Below, piece by piece: positions 52,204 to 60,777 of a DNA stretch of 64,000 nucleotides. The stretch's first letter is position 1. Every line of letters starts with the position of its first letter. The notes beneath the pieces were generated by a model, which did no database searches, was not told the origin of the DNA, and saw only the letters and a program-made list of their open reading frames with translations. Source of the DNA: Flavobacterium sp. SUN052 (lineage in GTDB: Bacteria > Bacteroidota > Bacteroidia > Flavobacteriales > Flavobacteriaceae); assembly GCF_028867935.1 (NCBI RefSeq), contig NZ_JAPQNS010000001.1, positions 1,116,001 through 1,180,000 on the forward strand, given 5' to 3'. The position numbers were made by a program, and so were the translations under genes.

Positions 52204-53412
52204 ATGGCATCCGTCGGCGCTTATCTCAAGAAGCTGCTTTTCCAGTACGACTGTGTAGTCGTGCCAGAATTGGGCGGTTTTCTTACACACTATCAGCCCG
52301 CTGCTTTCGTAGCCGATTCGGGACAGTTTTTGCCCCCCCGTAAGCGGTTGGCCTTTAACGAAGCACTGCGGCTCGACGATGGTATCCTGATTAATTACAT
52401 TATGCTGCACGAGTCGCTTTCGCGGGAAGATTCCGGGCGAATGATTAGCGACTTTGTGAATGAACTCAAACAGCACGTGCTGCTGGCAGGAAGTTTCTCG
52501 GTTGATGGTATTGGCTTGTTTACACCAAATGTGGAAGGCAAGCTTCAGTTTGACCCAGAGCTACGGCATAATTTCTTTGGTGAGTCATTTGGGATGACCG
52601 CCATTCAAGCAGAAAAAGTTAGTTCTGTTCCAGTTGAATCAGTCGAAGCCGAAGAAGTGCCGACCTATTCAATCGGACCCGTTCGGCGCGAAGAAGTGCT
52701 CGAAGAGGGACCATTCATTGGGGTTAGCCGTCCGCGTCCGTTGTTGCGTTGGGCTGCTGCTGCTGTTCTGGTGGGTTCGCTGGGGGCCTTAAGTTACCTG
52801 ACGGTAATTGAACCCGGTCAGCCAATGGAAAGCAGCCTCGATCCAACTAGCTGGTTCCGGGTTCCTGCCTGGCTACAAAGCAGTCAAAAAGCTGAACCGA
52901 CTAAAGAAATAGCCATGGCTCGTCCTGTTTCGGAGCCTATTTCAACTATACCAACGATCACTGAAGCTCCTTTAGCTGCACCCGCAACGCCGGTAGAAAC
53001 GCCAGCGGCTAAGACAGAGCCAGCCGTTCCGGAAACGGCGAAAGTGGTTGATACCAAAGCGGAAGCAGAGGAGGCTAAAACGGCGAAAGTCGTTGCTGAG
53101 AAATCAGTTGTAGCAGCACCCGTTGCTGAAGCGAAAGTTGAAAAAGCTGCGCCAAAAGTTGCTGTTAAGCGGTACAAAGGAACGCTGTTTACGGTTGTGG
53201 CGGGTAGTTTCGCGAGTAAGCCAAACGCGGTTCGTTTTCGTCGTACGTTACGCAAGGCCGGTTATACCGATGCGTTTATTATTCAGCCAACTCGCGAAGG
53301 ACAACTTTACAAAGTAGCTGCCATTGGCTCGCCAATTCGGGAAGAAGCCATTGCCAGTACGGATAGCCTTCAGAAACTGACTGGTATCACTCCGTTCATC
53401 ATTAAAAACTAA
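52204..53412 (+). CDS. HU-CCDC81 / SPOR domain protein
   Basis: A 402-residue protein typical of Bacteroidota. The N-terminal 130 residues are two CCDC81-like HU folds (YLKKLLFQYDCVVVPELGGFLTHY; FNEALRLDDGILINYIML). One membrane helix follows near 180-200 (LLRWAAAAVLVGSLGALSYL), then an Ala/Pro/Glu/Lys-rich periplasmic linker, and a C-terminal SPOR domain (about 325-402, LFTVVAGSFASKPNAVRF) that binds denuded peptidoglycan at septa. It therefore bridges the cytoplasm and cell wall and probably acts in division. It starts 23 bases after the barrel gene. Confidence 0.93.
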   Translation: MASVGAYLKKLLFQYDCVVVPELGGFLTHYQPAAFVADSGQFLPPRKRLAFNEALRLDDGILINYIMLHESLSREDSGRMISDFVNELKQHVLLAGSFSVDGIGLFTPNVEGKLQFDPELRHNFFGESFGMTAIQAEKVSSVPVESVEAEEVPTYSIGPVRREEVLEEGPFIGVSRPRPLLRWAAAAVLVGSLGALSYLTVIEPGQPMESSLDPTSWFRVPAWLQSSQKAEPTKEIAMARPVSEPISTIPTITEAPLAAPATPVETPAAKTEPAVPETAKVVDTKAEAEEAKTAKVVAEKSVVAAPVAEAKVEKAAPKVAVKRYKGTLFTVVAGSFASKPNAVRFRRTLRKAGYTDAFIIQPTREGQLYKVAAIGSPIREEAIASTDSLQKLTGITPFIIKN

Positions 53413-53436
53413 ACAAAGCGCTCTACGCTCGTTTAT

Positions 53437-53473
53437 AAACGGCTCTCTTACTTGGTGGGGGAGCCGTTTTTTT
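53437..53473 (+). terminator. Rho-independent terminator after the SPOR gene
   Basis: 9-bp stem 53437-53445 (aaacggctc) with 53461-53469 (gagccgttt), 15-base loop, T7 run at 53467-53473. Confidence 0.85.
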
Positions 53474-53483
53474 GTAATGTGTT

Positions 53484-53912
53484 TTACTCGTCGAGCTCAT
53501 CAATCCGGGTCTGATGTCGGCCGCCCTCAAAGGGGGTGTCGAGCCAAATTTTTACGATTTGTAGGGCCATATCTTTAGTCATCATCCGCTGACCCAGCGA
53601 GATTATGTTGGCGTTGTTGTGTGTCCGTCCCAAACGGGCTGACTCTTCGTTCCAGCACAACGCGCAGCGAACTCCTTTGATTCGGTTGGCTATCATGGCC
53701 TCACCGTTGCCCGACCCCCCCAAAACAACACCACGGTCTACCTCACCAGCGGCAACGGCTTCGGCAACAGGTCGGATAAAGCGGGGATAATCGACGGACT
53801 TTTCAGAGTCTGTTCCCTTGTTAATAACGGTATGGCCGAGGTCGGTCAGGAATTGTTTAATGGCTTCCTTATACTGGAAACCGGCATGGTCGGAGCCGAT
53901 GGCGATAGTCAT
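53484..53912 (-). CDS. rpiB: Ribose 5-phosphate isomerase B
   Basis: A 142-residue RpiB of the LacAB family, interconverting ribose 5-phosphate and ribulose 5-phosphate. IAIGSDHAGFQYKEAIKQ at the start, VDYPRFIRPVAEAVA, the GGSGNGEAMIANRIKGVRCALCW stretch (with the catalytic Cys in CALCW) and RTHNNANIISLGQRM are all intact. The length is normal. It diverges from zwf/pgl, so the three pentose-phosphate genes share one control region, which contains a 23-bp perfect hairpin. Confidence 0.96.
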   Translation of the reverse strand: MTIAIGSDHAGFQYKEAIKQFLTDLGHTVINKGTDSEKSVDYPRFIRPVAEAVAAGEVDRGVVLGGSGNGEAMIANRIKGVRCALCWNEESARLGRTHNNANIISLGQRMMTKDMALQIVKIWLDTPFEGGRHQTRIDELDE

Positions 53913-53920
53913 TTTTTTAA

Positions 53921-54000
53921 GTTATTGGGTAATAAAGGTAATTGAGGATCAAGGTTAGTAACAAATGTGAATGACCCAATTACCTTTATTACCCAATAAC
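53921..54000. repeat. Long hairpin in the rpiB / zwf divergent region, 23-bp perfect arms
   Basis: Arms 53921-53943 and 53978-54000 are perfectly complementary; the loop is 34 bases. The arms carry GGTAAT-like words (gggtaataaaggtaatt). It begins 8 bases upstream of the rpiB start codon, so unlike the others it lies in a 5' region of two divergent genes. Confidence 0.92.
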
Positions 54001-54077
54001 CTTCTTTCCTCAAAGTTGTTCCTCTATGCATACGGGCCTAACTTGCGGCTTTCGTATTAAAAAGCGCTTTTTCTGGT

Positions 54078-55565
54078 ATGCTTCCTTCTGCAAAAGACCG
54101 TACTCAACCCACTGTGATGTTCATTTTTGGGGGTAGTGGTGATCTCAATTATCGAAAATTAACGCCTGCACTGTATAATCTCTTTATCGACGGTTTTCTG
54201 CCCGAGCGCTTTGTAGTAGCTGGAATTGGCCGTAGTGAGTATACCGATGAAAGCTTCCGGGAACGCTTGTTTGAGGGAATTGGCGAGTTCTCGCGCCGGA
54301 AAGACGGACCCTGGCCAGAATTTGCGCCAAAAATCAGTTACCTGAAAATGGACGCTGGCGATGCAGGGGGTTATTCGAAAATTGATGAACTGGTTCAGGC
54401 AAAGCAAACTGAGTGGGGGCAGGCTCCCAATGTGCTTTTCTATTTTGCCGTTGCTCCACAATTAGTGCCTGGCATCGCCAAAAACCTGAAAAAACTACCC
54501 TTCACGGGGGAGTGCGCCCGCGTACGGATTGTGGTTGAGAAACCGTTTGGCCATGATCTGGCCAGCGCTCATGAGTTGAATGAACTGCTGGGGGGCTTGT
54601 TTGCCGAAGAGCAGATATACCGGATAGATCATTATCTGGGTAAAGAAACGGTGCAAAATATTCTTGCCCTCCGATTTGCCAACTCACTATTTGAGCCCCT
54701 TTTCAATCGGACGTTTGTTGAGGAAATTCAGATTACGGCTGCTGAAACGGTTGGCCTTGAAGGACGTGGTGGGTATTATGAAAGTTCGGGAGCCCTGCGT
54801 GATATGATCCAGAATCACTTGCTACAACTATTATGCATGGTAGCGATGGAAGCCCCAACCTCATTTGATGCCAATGAAGTACGCAACAAAAAAGTAGATG
54901 TATTGAACGCCATTCGCCCAATTCGACCGGATGAGGTGGATAAGATGGCTGTTCGGGGGCAGTATGCTGTCGGCGAAGTAAAAGGGAAATCCATTCCATC
55001 GTATCGGGAGGAGGAAGGCGTATCTCCTGAATCGCAAACAGAAACATTTGCGGCTGTGAAGTTCTTTGTCGATAACTGGCGCTGGTATGATGTCCCATTC
55101 TACCTGCGAACGGGTAAAGCCCTGGCCGACAAAATGACCGCGATAACGGTGCAGTTTAAAGCGGCTCCCAAATTGGCTTTCCCCGCCGAGGTGACACAGT
55201 CGTGGGAATCGAACCGGCTAACGATCAACATTCAGCCGGGAATGGATATTCGTTTAAGTTTTCAGGCCAAAAGGCCGGGGCAGGTTCTGGATCTTGATCC
55301 GGTTGAAATGGTGTTTAGTTTCAAAAGCGCCTACGACGGTCAGGAACCCGAAGCCTACGAGACGTTGCTGCTGGACGTAATGCTCGGTGATGCTACCCTG
55401 TTTATGCGGGCTGATCAGGTTGAAGCGGCCTGGCGGGCTGTAACGCCTATTATTGAACAGTGGGAGCAAACTAAACTTGATGAATTACCGTCGTATTCGC
55501 CTGGTTCGTGGGGACCAGAGGCTGCTCATGAGTTGGTGGCAAAAGATGGATTTTCGTGGAGCTAA
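54078..55565 (+). CDS. zwf: Glucose-6-phosphate 1-dehydrogenase
   Basis: A 495-residue enzyme of the oxidative pentose phosphate pathway, oxidising glucose 6-phosphate to 6-phosphogluconolactone with NADP+. The nucleotide-binding motif is IFGGSGDLNYRKL (GGSGDL at 18-23, where GASGDL is more usual). The signature RIDHYLGKE is at 182-190, with the catalytic histidine in the following domain, and FYLRTGKAL is present. The length is normal (about 490-510). It is followed after one base by pgl, and gnd is not in the window. Confidence 0.97.
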   Translation: MLPSAKDRTQPTVMFIFGGSGDLNYRKLTPALYNLFIDGFLPERFVVAGIGRSEYTDESFRERLFEGIGEFSRRKDGPWPEFAPKISYLKMDAGDAGGYSKIDELVQAKQTEWGQAPNVLFYFAVAPQLVPGIAKNLKKLPFTGECARVRIVVEKPFGHDLASAHELNELLGGLFAEEQIYRIDHYLGKETVQNILALRFANSLFEPLFNRTFVEEIQITAAETVGLEGRGGYYESSGALRDMIQNHLLQLLCMVAMEAPTSFDANEVRNKKVDVLNAIRPIRPDEVDKMAVRGQYAVGEVKGKSIPSYREEEGVSPESQTETFAAVKFFVDNWRWYDVPFYLRTGKALADKMTAITVQFKAAPKLAFPAEVTQSWESNRLTINIQPGMDIRLSFQAKRPGQVLDLDPVEMVFSFKSAYDGQEPEAYETLLLDVMLGDATLFMRADQVEAAWRAVTPIIEQWEQTKLDELPSYSPGSWGPEAAHELVAKDGFSWS

Positions 55566-55566
55566 C

Positions 55567-56286
55567 ATGAGCGCAAACCTGAAAATAGCCGCCGATGCCA
55601 CCCAGTTAGCGCGCGACGTTGCCGACTGGCTGGTCAGCTACGAACAAGAAGTGCTGAAACAGCAGGATCGGTTTTGTATTGCTCTGTCGGGAGGTAGCAC
55701 GCCAAAAGCGTTACACCAGTTGTTGACTCAACCTCCTTACCGCGATGTACTATCGTGGGAGAAATGGCATGTATTCTGGGGTGATGAACGCTACGTTCCT
55801 CTGGCTGATGAGAGAAACAATGCCCGCATGGCTTTCGATACCTTGCTCGATCATGTGCCAATTCCACCCGACCAGATTCATGTGATGCAAACGGATTCGC
55901 TGCCCAGGAAGTCGATGGAAGCCTATGCACAAACACTGCATCAATACTTCGACGGACAATCTCATACCTTCGACCTGGTGTTGCTAGGTATGGGCGACGA
56001 TGGGCATACGCTGTCCCTGTTTCCCGGTACGGCGGTTGTGCAGGAGAAAATCCCCTGGACCAGTAGTTTTTTCCTTGAACAACAGGATATGTATCGGCTC
56101 ACGCTCACGGCACCGGTGGTGAACCAGGCAGCAGCAGTCGCCTTTTTGATAGCTGGAGAAAAAAAAGTAGCAGCCTTGCGGGAAGTTTTGCAAGGGGCAT
56201 ATAATCCCGATGTTTTCCCCTCTCAACTGATAAAGCCAACTGGCGAGCTATACTGGTTTGTCGATGAGGCTGCACTGGGGCGTTGA
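55567..56286 (+). CDS. pgl: 6-phosphogluconolactonase
   Basis: A 239-residue lactonase of the NagB-like fold, hydrolysing the product of Zwf. SGGSTPKALH at 41-50, WGDERYVP and GMGDDGHTLSLFPGT are diagnostic. The ATG at 55567 sits one base after the zwf stop; the open frame further upstream is simply inside zwf. A strong terminator follows, so zwf and pgl form a two-gene operon. Confidence 0.96.
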   Translation: MSANLKIAADATQLARDVADWLVSYEQEVLKQQDRFCIALSGGSTPKALHQLLTQPPYRDVLSWEKWHVFWGDERYVPLADERNNARMAFDTLLDHVPIPPDQIHVMQTDSLPRKSMEAYAQTLHQYFDGQSHTFDLVLLGMGDDGHTLSLFPGTAVVQEKIPWTSSFFLEQQDMYRLTLTAPVVNQAAAVAFLIAGEKKVAALREVLQGAYNPDVFPSQLIKPTGELYWFVDEAALGR

Positions 56287-56352
56287 TAATACCGGCAATT
56301 GAAGTATCCTGGCTAAATACTTTTCTGTAGTAATAACTAGTTAATAGACTTT

Positions 56353-56389
56353 GAGTGGGTTACCTAAACAGGTGACTCACTTTTTTTTT
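56353..56389 (+). terminator. Rho-independent terminator after pgl
   Basis: 12-bp stem with two G-U pairs (56354-56365 with 56370-56381), AAAC loop, T9 run at 56381-56389. Confidence 0.85.
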
Positions 56390-56421
56390 GGGGTTTTGGT
56401 AAGAACTACCCGCTTAGATAA

Positions 56422-56451
56422 TTGTAAAATGATAAGCAACCAATACGTTTG
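56422..56451 (+). promoter_or_regulatory. Promoter of the large metalloprotease gene
   Basis: TTG at 56422-56424, 19 bases, then TACGTTTG at 56444-56451, an exact consensus match, 65 bases before the ATG. Confidence 0.6.
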
Positions 56452-56516
56452 TGCCTCCTAAACAATTCTGTACGTATAGTGCTTTTCTGCTATCTAACTC
56501 TTAACCCCTGCGTCGT

Positions 56517-59500
56517 ATGCAATTGAAATTTTACGCTGTAAAAACACTTACCGCTTGTCTGCTGGCTATGATCCCGTTCGTGGTTCATGCCCAGTCAATC
56601 TATTTTGAACCGGCTTCGTCGGGGCAAATGCGAACCGCAGCACCTGTTGCCGGCACTATTCAGAAGTACTCGCTTTACCGGCTCAACATAACCCAATTGC
56701 GGAGCTACCTCGCAAAAGCTCCCCTTGAATTTCAGCCCAACAGTACTCCGCTCCGCCTGGAGATTCCACTGCCAAACGGTACGGTAGAGGCTTTTTCCAT
56801 GCGCGAATCTCCTATTCTGGCACCAGCCGTGGCTGCGGCTCATCCTGATATTAAAACGTATTCAGGCACTGGCCAAAACCACCGTACCTACACAATCCGA
56901 CTCAGTTTTACGGGGAATGGTTTCGATGCAATTATTCTGGGTGTCGACAGTGATGCCGTGTATTACACCAAGGTATTAGAAGATCCTACTGATCGCCTTT
57001 ATCTGACGTATTTCGCTCGCGACGCGAAAAAAGCGGATGCCGTGAAAGCGTTTGGTTCAATCGGGAAATGCGGAAGCAATACACCAGCCGTTGAGGAGTT
57101 GCCAACCAGTCCCGATAAACAGGCGCGACTGGGAACGGCGCTCAACAATACAGGAACGGTATTACGTACGTTCCGGCTTGCCGTGGCCGCTACCGGTGAA
57201 TTTACACAACGGAAAGGCGGAGGAACGGTAGCCGGGGCCTTCAATGCGCTAGTTGCGTTTGTAAACCGCATGAATGCTGTGTATCGCGTTGAATTAAGCG
57301 TGGCGTTTACGCTGGTGAGTGGGGTAAATGTGGTGTATGCCGATGCTAATACCGATCCGTATACCAATACCGATCAGGTTAAAATGCTGACCGAGAATCA
57401 TAACAATCTTACCACAGTGATTGGGGCTGCTAACTATGATGTCGGCCATGTGTTTAGTTATGAAGGCGGATCAGGTGGCGGTATTGCAGTAGCATCCTCC
57501 GTTTGTGTAGACGAGAATAAAGGGAAAGGCGTTTCAGGAATGGGTGATCCCGCTCAGTTTGCCCCCATTTTCGACGATCAACTGGTGAGCCACGAAGTAG
57601 GCCATCAGTTTGGGATGAGCCATACCTTTAACAGTAGCCTACCCGTTTGCACCACTCGTGAAGCCACTACCTCCGTAGAGCCCGGTGCTGGTACCACTAT
57701 TATGAGCTATGGCTATACCTGTAGCAACACCACCGGAAACGATAACTACGAAACGCCAGCGTATCAACCATTTCTGAACTTTCACACAGTAAGCTATCAG
57801 CAGGCCGCTACGTATATCAGTACACTTACCTGTTTTACGGCTACAGCACTCAATAACGCCGTTCCGGTGATTGGAACGTTTCCGGCCAATACGACTATCC
57901 CGAAGTCAACTCCCTTTGAACTGACCGGAACCGCTATCGATGCCAATGCCGGAGATGTATTGAACTATTCGTGGGAGGGCACCAACACTGGTACGGTTGT
58001 ACCCGATGCGGCTACCCTGGCGAACACCGCCTTGCCGCCTTTCTTTCGCAGTTACGCTCCCGTTGCTACAGGCACCCGAACGTTTCCCCGCCTGTCTGCC
58101 ATTCTGGATGGTACCAACTATGCCAAAGGAGATAAACTTCCGTCGGTAGGTATTGCTACAACACTCCGCATGACCGTTCGTGACAATGCCGGTGGATTGA
58201 CTTATCAGGCGGTTACCGTGACAGTTGATGGTAACTCGGGACCATTTCTGGAAACAACAAACCTGGCGGGTTCGTACCCAGGGAATTCGACTCAAACGAT
58301 TACTTGGAGTGTAAATAATACTAACCAGGCTCCCGTTAACTGTGCCAACGTAAACATCTTGCTTTCGACGGATGGTGGCTTGACATTCCCGACTACGCTC
58401 GTTGCCAACACGCCAAATGATGGCACTGAAGCAGTCACATTTCCAGCGTTAACAACCAATGCAGCGCGGATCAAAATAGTGAGTAGTAACAATGTGTTCT
58501 TCGATATTTCGAATAGCAACTTCACAATTGTCGATCCAAACAACCAGCCACCGGTGGCAGCTGTAATCGCCAATCAGACTGGGGTTGCTGATACGCCGTT
58601 CAGTTTTGTCGTACCAGCGTTTTCAGACCCCGAGAACCAGCCATTGAGTTATACGGCAAGTGGTTTGCCGACATCGCTTTCGTTTAATTCGGCAACACGA
58701 ACAATTAGCGGTACGCCAACGGCGTTGGGAGCGTCGACTATTACAATTACTGCGGCTGATCCGGCTAGTGCCACCGCCAGCGCATCGTTTACGCTGACAA
58801 TTAACCCAGCACCCGCAATTCCGCTTATCGTTAACCTGACGGCCAGTAACACCTCATTTCTGACAACAGGAAGTACTACACTGACCGCCATTGTTTCGGG
58901 TGGAAGGCCACCCTATGCCTTTAATTACAACCTGAATTCGTCCCTTGCCGCCATATCATCTAACGGTAACCAGGTAACGCTTTCCGATGTAACGGCGGGG
59001 GTTCAGACATTTACGGTAGTGGTAACCGATGCCACCTTACCAACCAGTCAAACCACAACGGCAACAATTACGGTCACTGTGACCACGCCAGGAAGCAGCC
59101 CCGTTGTGAAAGTTAATAGTAACGACCCCTCAGCTGCCGAGGGACGCCCCACTACGAGCCAACAGTCGATAACTTTGCGGGCTAAAAACAGTCAATTAGC
59201 AAATGCAGACGAAGAAGCCGTTGAGGACTTTGGCTATATTCAATTTGAGCGAAGCAACACCGTCGGGCCACTGGTAATCAATTACCAGATTGGTGGATCG
59301 GCCACCAATGGCGTAGATTTTGACGCCTTACCAACGTCGATAACATTTGCTGATGGTCAGTCGGTGTACACTGAGATAATAGACCCGATTGAAGATGATA
59401 TTGTGGAGGGCGATGAAACAATTGTTATTACGCTGATCGACACAGACAGTTATGACCCCGATCCGAATCAAATTACAACAACTGTCACCCTGAAAGACAA

Positions 59501-60641
59501 TGACACGCCAGCCACGCCCAATCCGGCAAGCCTGACCATTACCAGCTTTACTTGCAACAGCAATAACAATGGAGCCTTGAACCGGATCGACTTTGTGGTA
59601 GGGTATTCGAATGGCGGTTTCAGCCTGGCGGTACCTCCGCTGTTTATAAATGGGGTAACGGGTAATGGCTCCTTAGGCGTGTCCTACAGCCTACCTTTTG
59701 ATCAGAACGTAAACACGTTGACCGTTCAGGATCAGGCTACCCGGTCAACGTATTTTGTATGGAATTTTCGTCAGGCCTGCGCCACAACATCGCAACCACC
59801 TGGTCCAACAAGCCTGACAATCACCAGTTTCACTTGTAACAGCCCTAATTCGATCCTGAGCAGCGTTGATTTTGTCGTTGGCTATACGAACGGTGGGTTT
59901 ACGCCCGCTGTTGCCCCTCTGTTTATCAATGGCGTAACGGGTAACGGTTCGTTAGGAGTCCGCTACAGCTTGCCCTTTGATCAGAACGTAAACACCTTAA
60001 CGGTTCAGGATCAGGCCACCCGCGCGACGTATTTTGTGTGGAATTTTCGTCAGGCCTGCGCTGCAACACCGCAACCACCAGTTCCACCCGGTCCCGCTAG
60101 TTTAACGATAACATCTTTTACCTGCAATGGCTCGACCAATGCCACCCTGAGCCGGGTCGACTTTGTGGTAGGGTATTCGAATGGCAGTTTCGCACCTGCC
60201 GTAGCGCCACTGTTTATTAACGGTGTAACCGGCAACGGCTCATTGGGCGTGACCTATAGCCTGCCTTTTGATCAGAACGTCAACACACTGACCGTTCAGG
60301 ACCAGGCTACCCGGTCAACGTATTTTGTGTGGAATTTCCGCCAGGCCTGTACGAATGCTGCCGCTCGAATGAGCGCCGAAACACCCGCACCCTGGCAGGT
60401 TATGGTGGAGGGTAATCCAACCAACGGCGAGTTTTCAATAGTGATCGATGGGGCACAGCGAGAAACACTGGACCTGGAAATGTTCGACATAAGGGGGCGG
60501 GCCGTAATCAGTCGCCGAATTCAGCCGACTGCTGCTCAGCATCGCGAAAAGTTTACTATTGAGCACGAACCAGCGGGTTTATTGTTGCTGCGCGTTACAG
60601 GTAATTCCCATCGCCAAACGGTGAAAGTGATAAAACAGTAA
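56517..60641 (+). CDS. Large reprolysin-like metalloprotease with tandem C-terminal repeats and type IX tail
   Basis: A 1374-residue secreted protein. After a signal peptide (about 1-26) and propeptide comes a zincin domain with HEVGHQFGMSH at 359-369 and the Met-turn MSYGYTC. Then follow beta-sandwich modules: Ig/cadherin-like (about 450-690), a putative-Ig He_PIG type (about 690-765, LSYTASGLPTSLSF), and a Calx-beta-like module (about 860-995, EGDETIVITLID). Three near-identical repeats of about 94 residues begin at 59529, 59811 and 60099. The last 80 residues are a type IX sorting tail (FDIRGRAVISRRI, PAGLLLLRV). It is likely a surface-attached or released protease. It has its own promoter and terminator. 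Confidence 0.9.
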   Translation: MQLKFYAVKTLTACLLAMIPFVVHAQSIYFEPASSGQMRTAAPVAGTIQKYSLYRLNITQLRSYLAKAPLEFQPNSTPLRLEIPLPNGTVEAFSMRESPILAPAVAAAHPDIKTYSGTGQNHRTYTIRLSFTGNGFDAIILGVDSDAVYYTKVLEDPTDRLYLTYFARDAKKADAVKAFGSIGKCGSNTPAVEELPTSPDKQARLGTALNNTGTVLRTFRLAVAATGEFTQRKGGGTVAGAFNALVAFVNRMNAVYRVELSVAFTLVSGVNVVYADANTDPYTNTDQVKMLTENHNNLTTVIGAANYDVGHVFSYEGGSGGGIAVASSVCVDENKGKGVSGMGDPAQFAPIFDDQLVSHEVGHQFGMSHTFNSSLPVCTTREATTSVEPGAGTTIMSYGYTCSNTTGNDNYETPAYQPFLNFHTVSYQQAATYISTLTCFTATALNNAVPVIGTFPANTTIPKSTPFELTGTAIDANAGDVLNYSWEGTNTGTVVPDAATLANTALPPFFRSYAPVATGTRTFPRLSAILDGTNYAKGDKLPSVGIATTLRMTVRDNAGGLTYQAVTVTVDGNSGPFLETTNLAGSYPGNSTQTITWSVNNTNQAPVNCANVNILLSTDGGLTFPTTLVANTPNDGTEAVTFPALTTNAARIKIVSSNNVFFDISNSNFTIVDPNNQPPVAAVIANQTGVADTPFSFVVPAFSDPENQPLSYTASGLPTSLSFNSATRTISGTPTALGASTITITAADPASATASASFTLTINPAPAIPLIVNLTASNTSFLTTGSTTLTAIVSGGRPPYAFNYNLNSSLAAISSNGNQVTLSDVTAGVQTFTVVVTDATLPTSQTTTATITVTVTTPGSSPVVKVNSNDPSAAEGRPTTSQQSITLRAKNSQLANADEEAVEDFGYIQFERSNTVGPLVINYQIGGSATNGVDFDALPTSITFADGQSVYTEIIDPIEDDIVEGDETIVITLIDTDSYDPDPNQITTTVTLKDNDTPATPNPASLTITSFTCNSNNNGALNRIDFVVGYSNGGFSLAVPPLFINGVTGNGSLGVSYSLPFDQNVNTLTVQDQATRSTYFVWNFRQACATTSQPPGPTSLTITSFTCNSPNSILSSVDFVVGYTNGGFTPAVAPLFINGVTGNGSLGVRYSLPFDQNVNTLTVQDQATRATYFVWNFRQACAATPQPPVPPGPASLTITSFTCNGSTNATLSRVDFVVGYSNGSFAPAVAPLFINGVTGNGSLGVTYSLPFDQNVNTLTVQDQATRSTYFVWNFRQACTNAAARMSAETPAPWQVMVEGNPTNGEFSIVIDGAQRETLDLEMFDIRGRAVISRRIQPTAAQHREKFTIEHEPAGLLLLRVTGNSHRQTVKVIKQ
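59529..60356 (+). repeat. Three tandem coding repeats (about 282, 288 and 258 bases)
   Basis: Units start at 59529, 59811 and 60099, each opening with SLTITSFTCN and ending WNFRQAC. The core LFINGVTGNGSLGV and SLPFDQNVNTLTVQDQAT is almost unchanged in all three, and the DNA is also highly similar, which indicates recent duplication or ongoing homogenisation. Linkers are Pro-rich. Confidence 0.9.
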
Positions 60642-60663
60642 TTCCCGAAGTTAATGAATAGCC

Positions 60664-60701
60664 AAACGCCCCTGCCGGGAGAATCAGCAGGGGCGTTTTT
60701 T
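60664..60701 (+). terminator. Rho-independent terminator after the large protease
   Basis: 12-bp stem 60664-60675 with 60687-60698 (cgcccctgc/gcaggggcg core), 11-base loop, T6 run at 60696-60701. Confidence 0.9.
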
Positions 60702-60777
60702 GTACGAACCATTGCCTTTTCTGAGGGGTTATTTTGATTCGGAGTGAGTTATTCCTTGTTTCTTTTCTACTACCAAC

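Noticed and set aside
60702..60777. Cobalamin riboswitch before the radical SAM gene
   Set aside because: The space is too short and no B12-box-like segment is present.
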